A DNA stretch of 6,589 nucleotides from an uncultured Lachnospiraceae bacterium. GTDB lineage: Bacteria > Bacillota > Clostridia > Lachnospirales > Lachnospiraceae. Made by a program: the position numbers and the translations under genes. Below are positions 1-5,546 of the stretch, one piece after another. The notes below the pieces were generated by a model. It searched no databases. It was not told the origin of the DNA and worked only from the letters and a program-made list of their open reading frames with translations. The first letter of the stretch is position 1. Each line of letters starts with the position of its first letter. Location of the stretch: the NCBI GenBank assembly GCA_947628025.1, contig CANQYH010000175.1, forward strand, positions 1 through 6,589, read 5' to 3'.

Positions 1-417
1 TAGGTGATTTCTTCTCCCAGCGCTGCTCCGGAAGTCTTATTTGCGGTCTTCACTACCGCCAAAGCCGGGGCCTGCGCCACCGTCGTGACTGTCTCATCAT
101 CGCTTCCTGTCACTTCGTCGCCTTTTGGATCTGTACCTTTCGCTGTCGCCGTGTTTACAAAACTTCCCGCAAGTATATCCGCTTCCGTAATCGTATATGT
201 CGTGGTTATAGATGCAGCTTCTCCGGGGGCAAGCGATTGGTCAAGCGATTTTGCATTCTCCGAGGTCAGTCCGGTTAGTGGGTCGATTACAGTGATATTA
301 TCTACCGTCACATTGCCGCTGTTGGTCACTGTGATCGTGTAGGTAATCTCTTCTCCCAGCGCTGCTTCAGAAGTCTTATTCGCTTTCTTCTCTACCGCCA
401 GAGCTAAATTCTTCTTT
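1..417 (-). repeat. 113-residue DUF11-type domain repeat (one full copy, next copy cut by edge)
   Basis: The domain beginning near residue 846 and the one beginning near residue 959 share almost identical openings (A-V-x-K-x-A-N-K-T-S-x-A-A-L-G-E-E-I-T-Y). DNA at 1-65 matches 340-404 with only scattered changes, a period of 339 bases. The series probably continues beyond the left edge, so total protein length cannot be estimated. DUF11/DUF7507 modules are beta-sandwich repeats common in long bacterial surface proteins. Confidence 0.85.
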
Positions 418-2951
418 TCTATCGGAATCTGTACAGAATTCGACTCCTTATCCTCTACCGTTGCGATATTTTTAAGTTCAGTTTGCTTGTCAATATCTTC
501 CTGCGTGATATTGTACTCCGCTTTCACCGTCACGCTCCCGCCTACCGGGATCTCTCCGATCGTTGCCGTGCCGTCCGCGTTTACCGTGTAACCACTGCCC
601 GCTACGATCTTCGCTCCAGCCATTTTATCTGCCACTTTTATATTTTCCTGCTTTGTGTTTCCAGTATTACTGACCGTAATATCAAATTTTACCGTCTCAC
701 CCGCCGTATAAGCAGTTCCATTCTTTGGAGTACTCACAATAACTTTGGAAAACATCATACTAAGCAAAATGGTAGGAACCGTGCAACTAGCGCTTCTCAT
801 TTCATCGCCGTAACTTACTGTAGCAGTATTTTTAACTTCGCCAGCTGCAGCATCCGCTTGCGTTACCTGATATTTATATGTTATCTCTTTTTTCTCATGT
901 TTCTCAAGTTGCGTTATTGTCCATGTGCTGTTGCCATTATACTCTATACCGTATTCCATCGGTGTTGTATTAATTACGTCCGGCAATTTATCATTTATTT
1001 TAACATCATTAACCGGTATATCACTTCTATTTTCAACAGTCAGCTTATATATTATATCTTCCCCCAACTCATATCCCGCTGAATTTTTAGGGGTACTTGT
1101 AACACTTTTCGTAATAGTAATTACTTTTGCATTATTTAGAACTCCGTCCAAATGCCAACAGCTACCATTACTCAAAAAATCTGCGGCACCAGTAGTTACT
1201 TTATGTAGGCCTTTAGTCCTCCAATCAATGGAATATTTATAATTATTCCAAAAATCTGATAAAAGTGTTTTTTGAACCGATGTTAGATCGTTACCAATTT
1301 TACTATTTCCATCATATAACGTCATATGTTCAATAATATAATCTATATCAATGGAATTTATATAATTTGCGCTCGTAGAAGCACTCCGAAGATCGGGAAG
1401 CCTACTTGATTCTATGGTTATTGAACCAAGGGTTACCCAACCATCTTTATTAGCAATACTATTATACACCGTTTCATCATATACATTTCCGTATAATTGC
1501 TTATATAGCTCCGTGACTTCCGTTGACTGAACATATATGTATATTGTATGTCTATTAGAAGCCGTGACGCCTATCGTATATGTTTCTCTATGCCAGTCCC
1601 AGCCAGAATAGCTCCACGTATGATAAATAGTCACTTCCCCTTGAGATATTCCTTTAACTACCGCTGTCTTTCCACTACCGCTTACTGTTGCCACCTGGTT
1701 ATTACTTGAAGACCAATAATGATATAACGCCGTCTGATCGCTCTCTAGGGTTATAGAATCTCCTGCTTGTACAGTACGATTTCCCCCAATCGCCACCGTC
1801 ACCACCCCACCAGTAGTCACCACCGCATAGATACTAAAGTGGTCAGTTATAAAGCTGGCATCCCCCACTGCCAACTCATCTACGATCTCAACGCTGTCAT
1901 CTGTGATATGAAGAACCGCTGCATCGGTCGCGCCTGTCCAGTCGATGCCGTCAAACGTCACGGTCACATCGCCATTCGGCTGCACAGGCTCCCCCTCCGC
2001 GTTCTGCAGAGAGATGTCCGCCGCATAGATATTAAGAATATTGTCCCAGCCCAACTGATGGAGCACATCAGACATTGCATCAGATATGGCATCATTATCA
2101 AATATATCATCGGCTTCTTCCACCGTCATGGTCGTCCCAGCCGGCAGTACGCCCGCCTCCGCTTCCACACGCACGGTCACGCCGCTGACAGCCGCTTCCA
2201 GTTCAACCGGCACGATCTCCTCGATCGAGGGTCCTGCCGGTGCGCCCGGAGCTGCTTCCGTTTCGCTTCCCGCACTGGGAGCTGTCTCCGTACCAGGTTC
2301 CACGCCAGGGGCCGACTCCGTCTCATTTCCCGCACTGGGAGCTGTCTCCGTACCAGGTTCCACGCCAGAGGCCGCCGTCTCGCTTCCCGCGCCAGGCGTT
2401 GTCTCCGCTCCGGGTTCTACACCGGGAGCTGCTTCCGTCTCGCTTCCCACGCCCGGCATTGTCTCCGTTTCCGCTCCCACGCCAGGGGCCGACTCCGTCT
2501 CGGGTTCCGCGCCGGGGGCCGATTCCGTCTCGCTTCCTGCGCCCGGCGTTGTTTCGGTCTCGGGTTCCTCGCCTGGGGATGCGGTCGTTACATCATCGGC
2601 ATCATCCGCCAGAGTACCCCCCCGTGATTCCGTATCCGAATCCGCGTCCGTACCTGGATTCGACTCGGTACTGGGCACGCTAATTACCGGTCCCAATGTC
2701 TCCGGGGCCACGCTCTCTTCCGCACTCTCCTCTGTGCTTTCTTCGGAACTTTCTTCCGTACTTTCCTCCGGTTTTGCGTTCGACGGCGTAACCACGTCGT
2801 CCTTGCCGGGCCGTTTTTCCGGTCCGGAGGGCGTCGCTACGGGAATCGTAGTCATATCCGCCGCCCACGTCGTCGTCACTCCAGTAAGTACATTCAACAT
2901 GACCATGACCGTCGCCATGAAGCCCGCTGCCCATCTCTTCATTTTCTTCAT
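1..2951 (-). CDS. Large secreted modular surface protein (adhesin-like, DUF11-type repeats), 3' end outside window
   Basis: One uninterrupted reading frame gives 983 codons and leaves the window at position 1. The ATG at 2951-2949 follows GGAAAGGGG by 7 bases. Visible order: Lys/Arg-rich N-terminus and hydrophobic signal peptide (residues 1-30 or 31, cleavage near TWA/A); acidic Glu/Ser stretch (61-80); Pro-Gly-Glu-Thr decapeptide repeats (~126-238); a ZU5-like beta region ending in HFSIYAVVT (~243-379); a BIG2-like Ig domain (~380-465, with VATVSGSGKTAVVKG); an aromatic-rich region I cannot assign (~466-609), ending in WHLDGVL; then four DUF11/DUF7507-type domains starting near 610, 735, 846 and 959, each with a G-E-x-(I/V)-x-(Y/F) strand. 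Such proteins are typically wall-anchored and extracellular; adhesion is inferred, not shown. The neighbouring sortase is the likely anchoring enzyme, but the C-terminal sorting signal cannot be seen. Codon use changes sharply between about 770 and 1770, which is AT-rich. Confidence 0.9.
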   Translation of the reverse strand, partial: MKKMKRWAAGFMATVMVMLNVLTGVTTTWAADMTTIPVATPSGPEKRPGKDDVVTPSNAKPEESTEESSEESTEESAEESVAPETLGPVISVPSTESNPGTDADSDTESRGGTLADDADDVTTASPGEEPETETTPGAGSETESAPGAEPETESAPGVGAETETMPGVGSETEAAPGVEPGAETTPGAGSETAASGVEPGTETAPSAGNETESAPGVEPGTETAPSAGSETEAAPGAPAGPSIEEIVPVELEAAVSGVTVRVEAEAGVLPAGTTMTVEEADDIFDNDAISDAMSDVLHQLGWDNILNIYAADISLQNAEGEPVQPNGDVTVTFDGIDWTGATDAAVLHITDDSVEIVDELAVGDASFITDHFSIYAVVTTGGVVTVAIGGNRTVQAGDSITLESDQTALYHYWSSSNNQVATVSGSGKTAVVKGISQGEVTIYHTWSYSGWDWHRETYTIGVTASNRHTIYIYVQSTEVTELYKQLYGNVYDETVYNSIANKDGWVTLGSITIESSRLPDLRSASTSANYINSIDIDYIIEHMTLYDGNSKIGNDLTSVQKTLLSDFWNNYKYSIDWRTKGLHKVTTGAADFLSNGSCWHLDGVLNNAKVITITKSVTSTPKNSAGYELGEDIIYKLTVENRSDIPVNDVKINDKLPDVINTTPMEYGIEYNGNSTWTITQLEKHEKKEITYKYQVTQADAAAGEVKNTATVSYGDEMRSASCTVPTILLSMMFSKVIVSTPKNGTAYTAGETVKFDITVSNTGNTKQENIKVADKMAGAKIVAGSGYTVNADGTATIGEIPVGGSVTVKAEYNITQEDIDKQTELKNIATVEDKESNSVQIPIEKKNLALAVEKKANKTSEAALGEEITYTITVTNSGNVTVDNITVIDPLTGLTSENAKSLDQSLAPGEAASITTTYTITEADILAGSFVNTATAKGTDPKGDEVTGSDDETVTTVAQAPALAVVKTANKTSGAALGEEIT
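2238..2576 (-). repeat. Decapeptide repeat stalk (P-G-x-x-x-x-E-T-x-x) in surface protein
   Basis: Residues ~126-238 form about eleven imperfect ten-residue units, best seen as 20-residue pairs such as PGVEPGTETAPSAGSETEAA. One unit is nine residues long because a codon is missing (near 2372), showing indel change in whole codons. At the DNA level a 42-base segment is repeated exactly at 2267-2308 and 2327-2368, with a 60-base period. The segment is rich in Pro, Gly, Glu, Thr and Ser and has no aromatic residues, as in extended stalks of cell-wall proteins. It could also carry O-linked glycans, but nothing here shows that. Confidence 0.85.
2712..2771 (-). repeat. Acidic Glu/Ser tandem repeat in surface protein
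   Basis: Residues 61-80 of the surface protein are an imperfect pentapeptide tandem of the type E-E-S-T/S/A-E, encoded by repeated GAA/GAG-AGT codons. It sits soon after the signal peptide and begins an extended, highly acidic, probably disordered segment. Its role is unknown; a spacer or stalk is the simplest reading. Confidence 0.75.
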
Positions 2952-2958
2952 ATTATAT

Positions 2959-2967
2959 CCCCTTTCC
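2959..2967 (-). promoter_or_regulatory. Ribosome binding site of the surface protein
   Basis: On the minus strand GGAAAGGGG lies 7 bases before the ATG at 2951. It supports this start over the in-frame ATG three codons later (2942). Confidence 0.7.
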
Positions 2968-2973
2968 GATAAT

Positions 2974-2992
2974 AGGGCTATTCCTAAGCCCT
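2974..2992 (-). other. Small hairpin in the leader of the surface protein gene
   Basis: AGGGCT and AGCCCT form a perfect 6-bp inverted repeat around a 7-base centre, ending 7 bases upstream of the Shine-Dalgarno element. It has no T-tract, so it is not a terminator. It could be an mRNA-stabilising or translation-tuning structure or a protein-binding palindrome; the sequence alone does not decide. Confidence 0.4.
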
Positions 2993-3053
2993 GTAACCAC
3001 CCATCTCCCTCAAACGAACCGTTTAGTGCCATTTCCTGATTCTAAAACCATTC

Positions 3054-3083
3054 TATCATGACGAATATCACCAAACGTATCAC
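3054..3083 (-). promoter_or_regulatory. Triple direct repeat with 12-bp period, candidate activator-binding site
   Basis: The minus strand carries GTGATA, GTGATA and ATGATA at 3083-3078, 3071-3066 and 3059-3054, exactly 12 bases apart, ~100-130 bases upstream of the surface protein start. The last copy overlaps a possible -10 hexamer TAGAAT (3055-3050), and no good -35 hexamer is present at the right distance. Tandem direct repeats at about one helical turn, at or just upstream of a promoter with a weak -35, are the usual target of OmpR-fold activators including SARPs (typical spacing 11 bp). That the neighbouring regulator binds here is inference. Confidence 0.45.
3064..3076 (-). promoter_or_regulatory. 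Motif GTTTGGTGATATT, copy upstream of the surface protein
   Basis: GTTTGGTGATATT here and GTTTGGTGATGTT at 5460-5448 agree at 12 of 13 positions, in the same orientation relative to the downstream gene. This copy overlaps the middle unit of the 12-bp-period repeat and ends 8 bases before the possible -10 TAGAAT. It may be a shared operator for the regulator; a chance match cannot be excluded. Confidence 0.4.
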
Positions 3084-3165
3084 ATTTCCGACTTTTTTTC
3101 CCTTTTCTAAGCGGTCCCAGGCGATCTATAGGGAATGCTGCGTTTTGAGACGGACGTTCGCATAC

Positions 3166-3193
3166 AAAAACCGCATCCGGCTGGGGATGCGGT
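3166..3193 (-). terminator. Intrinsic terminator after the sortase gene
   Basis: Read on the minus strand, a perfect 9-bp stem (ACCGCATCC / GGATGCGGT) with a 6-base loop begins 3 bases after the sortase stop codon and runs into TTTTT. This is a classical Rho-independent terminator. It implies that the regulator-sortase transcript ends here and that the surface protein is expressed from its own promoter, or by readthrough. Confidence 0.85.
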
Positions 3194-3196
3194 CTG

Positions 3197-4153
3197 TCAT
3201 TCATGTTCTGTTTTGATCTTTCTGGCGAATACCATCAGGCGTCCGTTTTGCTGAGAATATTCGCAGGTGGCCAGGGTCAGGAGCTGCTGGGGCCAGACGG
3301 GGGTGATGCCGGTGTCGTAGTAGCTCTCCGCTTTCACCGTGTCCACCAGGCGCTGGTAGCTCTCCTCGTCCTGCGCCAGCAGATCACGGAGAAATTCGTC
3401 GCTCACATCGTCGGCAGACAGGGAGATCGCCCCGAATACCTCGTACTCGGCGTATTCCGTGAGCGTATCGAATACGACGACCGGATGTTCCTCAAAATAC
3501 GACTGGTATTTGTAATTCTCCAGCTTCGCAAACATGGAGCCGTTTTTCATGTGGTGGCCGTAGAGCAGGTAATTCAGGCCGCCCGTCTCCAGGTTGCACG
3601 CCCCGTCCATGTAGATCATGCCGTAGGCGGAGGATTCTTTGTCAAACCCGCGGTGAAGATAAAAATCCCGGTCCTCCGGCGTATACATAACGGGATAATC
3701 GATGACCGTGCCCTCGATGCGGATCCAGCCTATGACGTCGCTGTTCTGCTCTTTCAAAGCGGCGTACTGCTCCAGGCTGCGGCCCTCCATGCTGATGGAA
3801 TACTCGGCGGCAGGCTCGGCGGCGGCCCGCACGATGGCGGCGGGTTCCGGTTCTGTCTCCGGGGCGCTGCTCTCCGTTTCTTTCGGCTCTGTCCCGGCGG
3901 CGCTTTCCGTCGTCTCCGGCTCCGTTTCCGCCTGCGCGGCGGCAGCGGCGGCCGTCGTTTCGGCGGCGCTCGACGGGGGCGGCATAGTCTCCGCCTCGGC
4001 GCTCTCCATGATCTGGTAGACCCGTTCCAGATCCTCTTCACCCTGCCGGTATCCCCACAGGGTATGGAAAAAAGAATATCCGAACCACAGCGCCGCGATC
4101 CCGCTGATCACCATACAGGCGGTCCACACGCGCTTTTTGCTTCGTCGATCCAT
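3197..4153 (-). CDS. srtB: Class B sortase with an acidic low-complexity linker
   Basis: Membrane-anchored cysteine transpeptidase of 318 residues that would cleave a C-terminal sorting signal and join the surface protein to peptidoglycan on the outer face of the membrane. Visible: basic N-terminus (MDRRSKKR), one membrane segment (~residues 9-30), a Glu/Thr/Ala/Pro-rich linker (~51-117), then the sortase fold with DVIGWIRIEGTVIDYPVM (139-156). The catalytic triad is evident: His200 in LLYGHHMKNGSMF, Cys297 in TLATC and Arg305 in NGRLMVFAR. The GHHMKxGxMF and TL(S/A)TC sequences with the long insertion between them are class B features. The ATG at 4153 follows AAAGGAGA by 7 bases; the longer upstream frame (to 4390) overlaps the regulator and has no sortase character. 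The catalytic part has the usual family length; the linker is the unusual addition. The gene lies 35 bases after the regulator, probably cotranscribed with it. Confidence 0.93.
   Translation of the reverse strand: MDRRSKKRVWTACMVISGIAALWFGYSFFHTLWGYRQGEEDLERVYQIMESAEAETMPPPSSAAETTAAAAAAQAETEPETTESAAGTEPKETESSAPETEPEPAAIVRAAAEPAAEYSISMEGRSLEQYAALKEQNSDVIGWIRIEGTVIDYPVMYTPEDRDFYLHRGFDKESSAYGMIYMDGACNLETGGLNYLLYGHHMKNGSMFAKLENYKYQSYFEEHPVVVFDTLTEYAEYEVFGAISLSADDVSDEFLRDLLAQDEESYQRLVDTVKAESYYDTGITPVWPQQLLTLATCEYSQQNGRLMVFARKIKTEHE
3803..4003 (-). other. Low-complexity Glu/Thr/Ala/Pro linker inside the sortase
   Basis: Residues ~51-117 of the sortase are almost only Ala, Glu, Thr, Ser and Pro, with recurring E-T-E-P/E-T-E-S tetrads and a run of seven alanines. 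They separate the membrane anchor from the catalytic domain by about 65 residues. The composition resembles the decapeptide stalk of the surface protein, although the sequences are not the same. Most class B sortases I know have only a short linker here. Confidence 0.75.
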
Positions 4154-4160
4154 CTGCCGC

Positions 4161-4168
4161 TCTCCTTT
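4161..4168 (-). promoter_or_regulatory. Ribosome binding site of the sortase
   Basis: AAAGGAGA on the minus strand, 7 bases before the ATG at 4153, within the 35-base gap after the regulator stop codon. It fixes the sortase start. Confidence 0.8.
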
Positions 4169-4188
4169 AATCTCACGCCGGCCCCGGT

Positions 4189-5403
4189 TCACCGGTCCCT
4201 CGATATGGCTTTCACCTGGTACACGATATCCGCCTGATTCGACGTCATGATGCGCAGCTTGAGGCTGATCCTGCGGAAGATCGCGGCGCAGTCCTCGTCG
4301 CGGACGTTCGTGACTAGGATCAGATATTGGGAGGCGCTGTACCTGGCAAACACGTCCCCCTGGCGCAGGCTGGCTCGGATCGCCGTGCACAGGGCCTCCG
4401 ACCGTTCTTTCTGCTTCTCCTCGTTATATATCTCTTTACCCTCATAATCTACCAGTGTACACAGCATCAGATACATGGAAATGCCGGACCGGTCCATGTT
4501 GCGGCTGAGCAGCCGGTATATATCCGTAAAGCCGGAAAAGGAACAATAATATGCGCCGAAGCCGGCGGGATCGTCCGACGGCTCTTTCAGCAGCTCCTGC
4601 ACCGCTTCCAGCGTACTGGAATGATGGCGCTTTTTCCCATTCATGCGCTTGTAGATCTCTACCATCCGCTCCGGCGGCGAAAAATTCAGCTTCTCGGCAT
4701 AGAGGCGCACCGTCTTGTTGTAAAACTGCTGGGCCTGCCGGAATTTGCCGTTGGCCAGCATCGCATCCAGCAGGTCGCTCTCCCAGTCTTCCAGAGGATA
4801 CAACTGGACGGCTTTATTGTAAACAGCCTCCATGGCAGCAAAATCCCGGTTCTCTCTGGCGTATTCGCCCAGAGCGCTTACGCATTTCTCAAACAGCCGT
4901 TTATATTTGACGACTTTCTCATAGATCCAAAATTGATTCGCTCCGCCCGGCAGCAGATCGCCCTGATACAGGTCGAAAGCGGCCCGGTAACACGCAGCCC
5001 TTTCCGTCTGGCTGCCGGTACTGTCCGCCCTCGTCATCTGCTCCTCAAACTCCAGGGCGTCCACCCACACGGGCACGCTCTCGTCAGCGACATACACGCC
5101 GTTTTTCCGGACGATATAATCTCCCTCCGGCAGACCGGCGCTCTGCATCTGCCGCCGCAGCCGATAGACCAGCGTATTGAAGCTACTGTTCATATTGCTG
5201 ATCTCGTCTCTGTCGTAAAGATTTTCCACCAGCTTCTCTTTCGTGATCCCCCGGCGGCCCTGCAGCCACACCATCTGCAGCAGCTGGACAAATCTCGCAG
5301 AAGAATTCCTGCCAAGAGCGACCTCCCGCCCATCGTACGTCACCGTAAAGCCGCCCAGCATTCTCACCATGATCCCATGTTCGACGTTTTTCTGCGAATA
5401 CAA
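4189..5403 (-). CDS. SARP/BTAD-type transcriptional regulator with degenerate GGDEF-like C-terminus
   Basis: Cytoplasmic DNA-binding regulator of 404 residues, likely controlling the sortase/surface-protein module. Domains: OmpR/PhoB-type winged helix (~12-107; VRMLGGFTVTYDGREVAL opening, FNTLVYRLRRQM as likely recognition helix, YIVRKNGVYVADES wing); a BTAD helical/TPR-like domain (~112-255; WVDALEFEEQM, YRAAFDLYQGDLLPG, LYPLEDWESDLLDAMLANG), as in SARP family regulators; then residues ~283-400, which resemble a GGDEF-fold domain. There, RYSASQYLILV (354-364) aligns with the usual RYGGDEFLILL, so the catalytic loop is replaced by SASQY and diguanylate cyclase activity is not expected. The start is TTG at 5403, chosen because GGAGGG lies 8 bases upstream; the in-frame ATG at residue 12 has no such site but would keep every domain. 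The gene has its own promoter and is followed 35 bases on by the sortase. No receiver domain is present, so the signal is not classical phosphorylation. Confidence 0.88.
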   Translation of the reverse strand: MYSQKNVEHGIMVRMLGGFTVTYDGREVALGRNSSARFVQLLQMVWLQGRRGITKEKLVENLYDRDEISNMNSSFNTLVYRLRRQMQSAGLPEGDYIVRKNGVYVADESVPVWVDALEFEEQMTRADSTGSQTERAACYRAAFDLYQGDLLPGGANQFWIYEKVVKYKRLFEKCVSALGEYARENRDFAAMEAVYNKAVQLYPLEDWESDLLDAMLANGKFRQAQQFYNKTVRLYAEKLNFSPPERMVEIYKRMNGKKRHHSSTLEAVQELLKEPSDDPAGFGAYYCSFSGFTDIYRLLSRNMDRSGISMYLMLCTLVDYEGKEIYNEEKQKERSEALCTAIRASLRQGDVFARYSASQYLILVTNVRDEDCAAIFRRISLKLRIMTSNQADIVYQVKAISRDR

Positions 5404-5411
5404 TCTTTTTT

Positions 5412-5417
5412 CCCTCC
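5412..5417 (-). promoter_or_regulatory. Strong ribosome binding site that supports a TTG start
   Basis: GGAGGG on the minus strand, 8 bases before TTG at 5403-5401. The next in-frame ATG (5370) lacks a comparable element, so the TTG is preferred. Confidence 0.7.
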
Positions 5418-5418
5418 A

Positions 5419-5441
5419 GGCGGTGTTTCCCCGCTGCCGCC
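5419..5441 (-). other. GC-rich hairpin directly before the regulator's ribosome binding site
   Basis: In the leader RNA, GGCGG and CCGCC can form a 5-bp stem around 13 bases; an alternative inner pairing (GCGG with CCGC) is also possible. The stem ends one base before GGAGGG, close enough to influence ribosome access. A possible translational control element; no known riboswitch class was recognised. Confidence 0.3.
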
Positions 5442-5447
5442 TCGTAA

Positions 5448-5460
5448 AACATCACCAAAC
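5448..5460 (-). promoter_or_regulatory. Motif GTTTGGTGATGTT, copy in the regulator's leader
   Basis: Second copy of the motif found upstream of the surface protein (12 of 13 positions identical). It lies just downstream of the predicted transcription start (~5470), a position that would suit repression or roadblock autoregulation rather than activation. Unlike the other copy it is not part of a 12-bp repeat series. Confidence 0.35.
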
Positions 5461-5476
5461 ATTCCCTGATGACATT

Positions 5477-5505
5477 ATTGTAAACACAACTCGAAAGTCC
5501 GTCAA
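5477..5505 (-). promoter_or_regulatory. Sigma-A-type promoter of the regulator-sortase operon
   Basis: Minus-strand TTGACG (-35, 5505-5500) and TACAAT (-10, 5482-5477) are separated by exactly 17 bases, each one mismatch from consensus. Transcription would start near 5470, giving a leader of about 67 bases. The AT-rich run just upstream (5506-5520) could act as an UP element. Confidence 0.75.
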
Positions 5506-5527
5506 TAGTTTAAATACAAAATGGATC

Positions 5528-5546
5528 AAAAACCGCGTTTTACGGC
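5528..5546 (-). terminator. Weak terminator-like structure at the end of nhaC
   Basis: A 4-bp stem (GCCG with CGGT, including one G-U pair) overlaps the nhaC stop codon and is followed by TTTTT. It is short for an intrinsic terminator, so readthrough into the regulator is possible. Confidence 0.3.

Noticed and set aside
2267..2368. Regular 60-base repeat as a possible CRISPR array
   Set aside because: The repeat is in frame within a coding region, encodes decapeptide units, and has no unique spacers.
2680..2934. 84-residue minus-strand frame inside the start of the surface protein gene
   Set aside because: Out of frame with the signal peptide and stalk; its Gly/Arg/Asp-rich product is a by-product of those codons.
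2952..2957. TATAAT on the minus strand directly before the surface protein ATG
   Set aside because: It touches the start codon and lies downstream of the ribosome binding site, so transcription from it would not give a translatable message; it is AT-rich spacer.
1767..3039. Long plus-strand open frames (1767-2627, 2086-3039, 2240-2683)
   Set aside because: They lie opposite the surface protein's repeats. Their products are low-complexity Ser/Pro/Val or Arg/His/Phe strings, the mirror of the Glu/Thr/Pro/Gly codons on the other strand, with no recognisable domains.
2952..3165. Possible riboswitch, such as a c-di-GMP type, given the GGDEF-like domain nearby
   Set aside because: No conserved riboswitch core was found in this leader; only a small 6-bp hairpin is present.
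3010..3204. 64-residue minus-strand open frame in the gap after the sortase
   Set aside because: It runs through the terminator hairpin and the candidate operator and shows no protein-like pattern or ribosome binding site.
3203..4237. 344-codon plus-strand open frame opposite the sortase
   Set aside because: The minus strand encodes a sortase with an intact catalytic triad and a good ribosome binding site; the plus frame gives an Arg/Gly/Leu-rich product with no known domain.
4327..5469. 380-codon plus-strand open frame opposite the regulator
   Set aside because: A shadow of the regulator's codon pattern; no domain or ribosome binding site, and the minus-strand protein has clear family features.
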